DNA of 64,000 nt. It comes from Pseudomonas fluorescens (GTDB lineage Bacteria; Pseudomonadota; Gammaproteobacteria; Pseudomonadales; Pseudomonadaceae). This document shows positions 60,009-64,000 of the stretch, in pieces. The notes under the pieces are model-generated. The model ran no database searches, was not told the DNA's origin, and saw nothing but the letters and a program-made list of their open reading frames with translations. The stretch lies in contig NZ_LT907842.1 of the NCBI RefSeq assembly GCF_900215245.1, positions 6,324,001 to 6,388,000 of the forward strand. The letters are read 5' to 3'. Made by a program: the position numbers and the translations under genes. Position 1 is the first letter of the stretch, and every line of letters starts with the position of its first letter.

Positions 60009-60872
60009 ATGCCAGCGTTGATTCAAGCCTTTCTGGACGAGGCATCGTCGACCTTCACCTACGTCATCTATGAAAACGACGGTGGCCCATGCGCCATCGT
60101 CGACTCGGTGCTCAACTACGACCCGGCGGCCGGGCGCACGGATACGGCCCAAGCCGACAAAGTCATCGCCTTTGTGCGCGAGCATGGCTTGCAGGTGCAA
60201 TGGCTGCTGGAAACCCACGCCCATGCCGACCACCTGTCCGCCGCGCCCTACCTGCGGCGTACGCTGGGTGGCAAAATCGCCATCGGCGAGTCGATCAGCA
60301 AGGTACAGGGCGTGTTCAAGCACCTGTTCAACCTGGAGCCGGAGTTCCGCGTCGATGGCTCGCAGTTCGACCACTTGTTTGCGCCGGATGAGATCTTTCA
60401 TATCGGCCACCTGAAAGCCCAGGCATTGCATGTGCCCGGACATACCCCGGCCGACATGGCGTATTTGATCGACGACCGCTTGATCCTGGTGGGCGACACC
60501 CTGTTCATGCCCGACGTCGGCACCGCCCGCTGCGATTTCCCCGGCGGCGATGCGCGCCAGTTGTATGCGTCGATGCGCAAGCTGCTGGCCTTCCCGCCTG
60601 AAACCGAACTGTATGTGTGCCACGACTATCCGCCGCAAGGCCGTGAGGCCAAGTGCCTGACGACCGTGGCGCAACAGCGGGCGGAGAATATTCATGTGCA
60701 TGATGGGGTCGATGAGTCGGCGTTTGTCGCGATGCGCACCCAACGCGATGCCGGATTGGGGATGCCGACGCTGTTGCTGCCGGCGATCCAGGTGAATGTG
60801 CGGGCGGGGCATATGCCGCCAGCGGAAGAGAATGGCGTGGTCTATCTGAAGATCCCGTTGAATCAGCTGTGA
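60009..60872 (+). CDS. Persulfide dioxygenase-like metallo-beta-lactamase-fold protein (ETHE1/Blh type)
   Basis: Mononuclear-iron enzyme of 287 residues that in related proteins oxidises glutathione persulfide to sulfite. Metal ligands: THAHADH (His70, His72, Asp74, His75), HVPGHTP (His145), VGDTLFMPDVG (Asp163) and CHDYPP (His205). The longer VGDTLFMPDVGTARCDFPGG pattern is the persulfide-dioxygenase form. It starts at ATG 60009. It lacks the N-terminal DUF442 domain of classical Blh. It works after SQR in sulfide detoxification. Confidence 0.9.
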   Translation: MPALIQAFLDEASSTFTYVIYENDGGPCAIVDSVLNYDPAAGRTDTAQADKVIAFVREHGLQVQWLLETHAHADHLSAAPYLRRTLGGKIAIGESISKVQGVFKHLFNLEPEFRVDGSQFDHLFAPDEIFHIGHLKAQALHVPGHTPADMAYLIDDRLILVGDTLFMPDVGTARCDFPGGDARQLYASMRKLLAFPPETELYVCHDYPPQGREAKCLTTVAQQRAENIHVHDGVDESAFVAMRTQRDAGLGMPTLLLPAIQVNVRAGHMPPAEENGVVYLKIPLNQL

Positions 60873-60876
60873 GCGG

Positions 60877-62091
60877 CTAATCGAAATAGGACCCTTTGGG
60901 GTGCGGGAGCCCCGACCACAACTCGTCGATGTGCTTGAAGCCCCACTCCTCCGCGCTCTCGCGCGCAACAATCTTGTCGGGTTGCTTGGCCAGATTGACC
61001 ACCACCTGGGCAATAGGCAAACGGGAGCGTACGGAAAAGAACACCTTTACCAGCGGCGTGAGCAGTGAAGTGGGGGTTTGTTCGATAACCACGCCGATAC
61101 GGCCGCTCTCCAGGCGCACCAGGGTGCCTACCGGGTAGATGCCCATGCACCGCACAAACGCCTGAAACACCCTCTCGTCAAAATGGCCTTTCCATTCGGC
61201 CATTTTCTGAATCGCCTCGGCGGGTGCCCATCCGCGCTTGTAGGGGCGCTCGGAGGTGATGGCGTCGTACACGTCACACACAGCCCCCATTTGCGCGAAC
61301 AGGCTGATCTGGTTCTGGACCAGCCCGTGCGGGTAGCCGCTGCCATCGCATTTTTCATGGTGATGCCAGCACACATCCAGTACCAGTGCGCTGATCTGTG
61401 GGCATTGGCGCAGCATGCCTGCGCCTTGCGCCGGGTGCTCGCGCACCGAGGCGAACTCTAGCTCGGTCAACGCCCCAGGTTTACTCAGGATCGCCTCGGG
61501 AACGACCATTTTGCCAACGTCGTGAAACAACCCGGCCAAACCCGCTTCCTGGATCATGGCCGGTGACATTTCCAACTGGCGCGCCAGTGCGATCATCAAC
61601 CCACACACGGCCACCGAGTGCATGTAGGTGTACTCATTCGCGGTCTTCAGGCGGGCCAGGCTCAGCAACGCATGGGGGTGTCGCAGCAACGACTGGGAGA
61701 TGTCGTCCACCAGTTGGGTCACCTGCGTAGGGTCGACCGCACCGCCCATGCGCAACTCCCCGAACATGGTGATAACGGCACGCTTGGCAACCCCGCATAA
61801 CTTTACCGCGCGGGCCACTTCCGCCTTCATCTCGTGGCGGGTCAGCACTTCCCGGGGCTTGGCCGGCGCGGGTGCAGGTTGCACCGTGGCCTCTAAAACG
61901 GGGGCCACGTCGCACCCCTTGAGCGTGTCAATCCATACATCTTGAACCTGCGACGCCTGCAGGCGTTGCAGGTCCTCAGTGCGCTCCAGTAAAAAATGAT
62001 TCTTCCAAAAACCGTGCTCGATCCAGGCACCCTCGAGTTTGTGGATATACATGCCCAAGATCGCTTGCGCCGCTGGAATGCGTTTCAACAT
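60877..62091 (-). CDS. HD-GYP cyclic-di-GMP phosphodiesterase with DUF3391
   Basis: 404-residue soluble signalling protein. DUF3391-like N-terminal domain (about 1-140, MLKRIPAAQAILGMYIHKLEG in part), then an HD-GYP domain with HDVGK (His190, Asp191) and the intact CDGSGYP (GYP at 252-254), so cyclic di-GMP hydrolysis is expected. C-terminal residues about 310-404 lie outside the catalytic core. It ends four bases past the convergent persulfide dioxygenase gene. It follows the chemoreceptor gene by 25 bases on the same strand, so the two are probably co-transcribed. Confidence 0.9.
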   Translation of the reverse strand: MLKRIPAAQAILGMYIHKLEGAWIEHGFWKNHFLLERTEDLQRLQASQVQDVWIDTLKGCDVAPVLEATVQPAPAPAKPREVLTRHEMKAEVARAVKLCGVAKRAVITMFGELRMGGAVDPTQVTQLVDDISQSLLRHPHALLSLARLKTANEYTYMHSVAVCGLMIALARQLEMSPAMIQEAGLAGLFHDVGKMVVPEAILSKPGALTELEFASVREHPAQGAGMLRQCPQISALVLDVCWHHHEKCDGSGYPHGLVQNQISLFAQMGAVCDVYDAITSERPYKRGWAPAEAIQKMAEWKGHFDERVFQAFVRCMGIYPVGTLVRLESGRIGVVIEQTPTSLLTPLVKVFFSVRSRLPIAQVVVNLAKQPDKIVARESAEEWGFKHIDELWSGLPHPKGSYFD

Positions 62092-62116
62092 AGGCCAGCC
62101 CTCACTGCGTGCACCG

Positions 62117-63742
62117 TCAGGCTATCGAAAAACGGGCCACGATGTGCTTGAGATCCATCGCCAGTTTCGACAGCTCGTGACTGGCAATGGAGGTCTGCCC
62201 GGCGGCCGACGAACTCTGGATCGACAGGTCACGGATGCTGATCAGGTTCTGATCCACCGAGCGGGCCACCTGCGCCTGTTCCTCGGAGGCCGTCGCGATC
62301 AACAGGTTTCGGTCATTGATATCGGCAATGGCCTCGGTGATCTGAATGATGGCCTGGCCGGCTTCGTGCGCAATTTTCAATGAATCTACCGCTTCACTGC
62401 GGTTCATATTCATGGAGGCGACAGCGTCGCTGGAGCAGGTCTGGATCTTCGCGATCATCTGCTCGATTTCCTGCGTCGAGGTCTGCGTCCGGTGAGCCAA
62501 TGCGCGCACTTCATCGGCCACTACCGCAAAGCCGCGGCCCTGCTCACCGGCGCGTGCGGCTTCAATGGCGGCGTTCAGCGCCAACAGGTTGGTCTGTTCG
62601 GCAATCGAACGGATCACTTCCACCACCCGCGCAATGTCCTGCGCCTGCCTGGCCAGGCCTTCGACTTCCACACCGGTCTGCTGCACCGTGGTGCTGAGTT
62701 TTTCAATCGCAGCGATGGTCTGCGTGACACGCTCCTGGCCGATTTTCGCCGAGCGCTGGGAATCCTGGGTCGATTGGGAGGCCGAAACGGCATTGCGCGC
62801 CACTTCCTCCACGGCAGCCGTCATCTGATTGACCGCCGTGGCGGCCTGATCGGTTTCCTGGCTTTGGCGCTCAATACCTGCGCTGGACTCACGGGTAATC
62901 GAACTCATCTCTTCGGCAGCCGAAGCCAATTGCCCGGAAGCTTCGGAGATGTTCTGCAAGGTGGTCTTGAGGTTCATCTGCATGGCCGCCGTGGATTGCT
63001 GAAGCGCCGTTAGCTCATCCTTGCCATCCACGGTAATCGCCACGCGTAGGTCGCCTTCAGCGATCTTCGCGGTCGATACGAGCAATTCACGTACCGGTTC
63101 AATGATACTGCGGGTAAACAGGCCGGCGACTGCCACGGCCAACAGCAGTGAAACCGCCATCAGCCCCCAGGTAAACAGACGCGTCGCCGTGTGCTCGCTG
63201 GCGGCGACCTGCACGGCCTGCTGCGAGCCGCGTTCGTTGAACTGGATCAATTCGCTGATCGAACCCTGTACCTTTACGGCGATGGGGCTCAGCACGTCAT
63301 GCATGTAGACCGCGAGCCGTGCAGCGTCCCCAGTGGCAGCGAGCGCAAGAAAGCCGTCGACCTGCTGGTTGTAACTTCGAATACCACTGAGGACCTCGTC
63401 ATATTTAGCCTGCTCCTCGGCACTCGACACCATGGCCGCATAACGCTCGGCGACCTTGGTCAGGTCGGCCCGGATGCTCTGGATTGTCTCCGGTGAGCCT
63501 TGAGTTTTCATGACCACATCCATTGCAAAGCCGCGCAACTCCAGGCGCAGCTTATACAGTGCCGAGTCGATTTCCCCGGCCAGACGAACACTCGGCAGCC
63601 AGTTGGTTTCAATTTCAACCGTCGAGGCATAAATGGTATCGACTTTTACCAGCGTCATGCCCCCCTGAATTAATAGCAGAAGGCACACGACGCCAAAACA
63701 AAGGGCGGCACGGAGGTTTAACTTCACGGATCTCATGGACAT
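62117..63742 (-). CDS. Methyl-accepting chemotaxis protein
   Basis: Membrane chemoreceptor of 541 residues. TM1 about 12-32, a periplasmic sensor of about 150 residues likely of the four-helix-bundle (4HB) type, TM2 about 188-210, HAMP, then a long cytoplasmic coiled coil with the conserved tip containing [29 protein letters not shown] precedes the ATG. Ligand unknown. A short spacer links it to the HD-GYP gene, tying chemotaxis to cyclic-di-GMP turnover. Confidence 0.93.
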   Translation of the reverse strand: MSMRSVKLNLRAALCFGVVCLLLLIQGGMTLVKVDTIYASTVEIETNWLPSVRLAGEIDSALYKLRLELRGFAMDVVMKTQGSPETIQSIRADLTKVAERYAAMVSSAEEQAKYDEVLSGIRSYNQQVDGFLALAATGDAARLAVYMHDVLSPIAVKVQGSISELIQFNERGSQQAVQVAASEHTATRLFTWGLMAVSLLLAVAVAGLFTRSIIEPVRELLVSTAKIAEGDLRVAITVDGKDELTALQQSTAAMQMNLKTTLQNISEASGQLASAAEEMSSITRESSAGIERQSQETDQAATAVNQMTAAVEEVARNAVSASQSTQDSQRSAKIGQERVTQTIAAIEKLSTTVQQTGVEVEGLARQAQDIARVVEVIRSIAEQTNLLALNAAIEAARAGEQGRGFAVVADEVRALAHRTQTSTQEIEQMIAKIQTCSSDAVASMNMNRSEAVDSLKIAHEAGQAIIQITEAIADINDRNLLIATASEEQAQVARSVDQNLISIRDLSIQSSSAAGQTSIASHELSKLAMDLKHIVARFSIA

Positions 63743-64000
63743 ATCTACTCACCTCTTGCCTGGTCTTATTAGTTAAGTGGCTTATAGCTACCATCGTGTG
63801 TAGTCATGTGTGAAAAATATGTGAGCACTCACGTAAAAATTTATTATTTCGGCAAACAACGTTCAGACTTTTCTGTTACTTATCTAACAAACAAAGTTGC
63901 CCAATCCTTGCGTACAACCCGCTAGGTCACTCGACTTCAGCCTCTTCACTAAGTAGCGAATACATCGCATTACAGGAGCGATCACAGTTTCGGCCGACCG
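63743..64000. promoter_or_regulatory. AT-rich upstream region of the chemoreceptor gene
   Basis: 258 bases to the window edge with no gene seen. A perfect 12-bp palindrome, GTGAGCACTCAC, lies at 63821-63832, about 80 bases before the start. I could not assign a sigma-28 promoter with confidence. Confidence 0.4.

Overview
The window looks like core chromosome of a Pseudomonas of the fluorescens/putida type. The evidence is high G+C coding sequence, the ppiD-hupB-lon-clpX-clpP-tig block followed by tRNA-His/Leu/His/Arg and folD, Pseudomonas-type REP palindromes between genes, an OprD-family porin, and Pseudomonas-like pyrimidine, phosphonate and uronate catabolic clusters. There are no transposases, phage genes or CRISPR arrays. 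Most spacers hold promoters, terminators or REP/BIME repeats. About 56 protein genes, four tRNA genes and one tRNA-like relic are supported.

Layout. 0.2-3.5 kb: ZapE-type ATPase, a leucine-rich-repeat/protein-kinase fusion, and a YebC-family regulator. 3.6-9.1 kb: 2-aminoethylphosphonate (AEP) cassette with an MFS importer candidate, two LysR paralogues, phnW and phnX (AEP to phosphonoacetaldehyde to acetaldehyde plus phosphate). 9.2-18.6 kb: cytochrome b561, a PLP enzyme of the D-cysteine desulfhydrase/ACC deaminase family, fadH, a nitrilase-fold protein lacking catalytic residues paired with an AraC regulator, a 28-codon small gene, a DUF2242 lipoprotein, and a LysR/MFS exporter pair. 18.7-29.4 kb: protein quality control (PpiD, HU, Lon with a heat-shock promoter, ClpXP, trigger factor), tRNAs and FolD. 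A decayed tRNA-Asp-like element lies between hupB and ppiD.

29.6-38.0 kb: PBP7-type endopeptidase, a C39-fold lipoprotein lacking its catalytic residues, two small envelope proteins and a three-gene RND efflux operon. 38.0-38.6 kb: a tandem array of a 188-bp REP-containing unit. 38.6-47.0 kb: complete reductive pyrimidine catabolism (PreT/PreA, dihydropyrimidinase, N-carbamoyl-beta-alanine amidohydrolase), an NCS1 transporter and a RutR/PydR-like TetR regulator. 47.4-50.1 kb: PAS-GGDEF diguanylate cyclase, GNAT acetyltransferase, CopC and CopD. 50.4-54.5 kb: uronate oxidation (OprD-type porin, uronate dehydrogenase, SMP-30 lactonase, aldose-1-epimerase family protein). 54.5-57.3 kb: EmrAB-like efflux pair. 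57.5-60.9 kb: sulfide/persulfide detoxification (BigR-type ArsR regulator, SQR, TauE/SafE exporter, divergent persulfide-dioxygenase-like protein). 60.9-63.7 kb: an HD-GYP protein and a chemoreceptor.

The genes are mostly well-known families. The less ordinary observations are the tRNA-Asp-like relic with a complete acceptor stem and its own terminator, the tandem BIME array carrying a copy of the neighbouring gene's last codons, two conserved-fold proteins that have lost catalytic residues, the LRR-kinase fusion, a His-rich loop in the RND pump, and several palindromic operator candidates.
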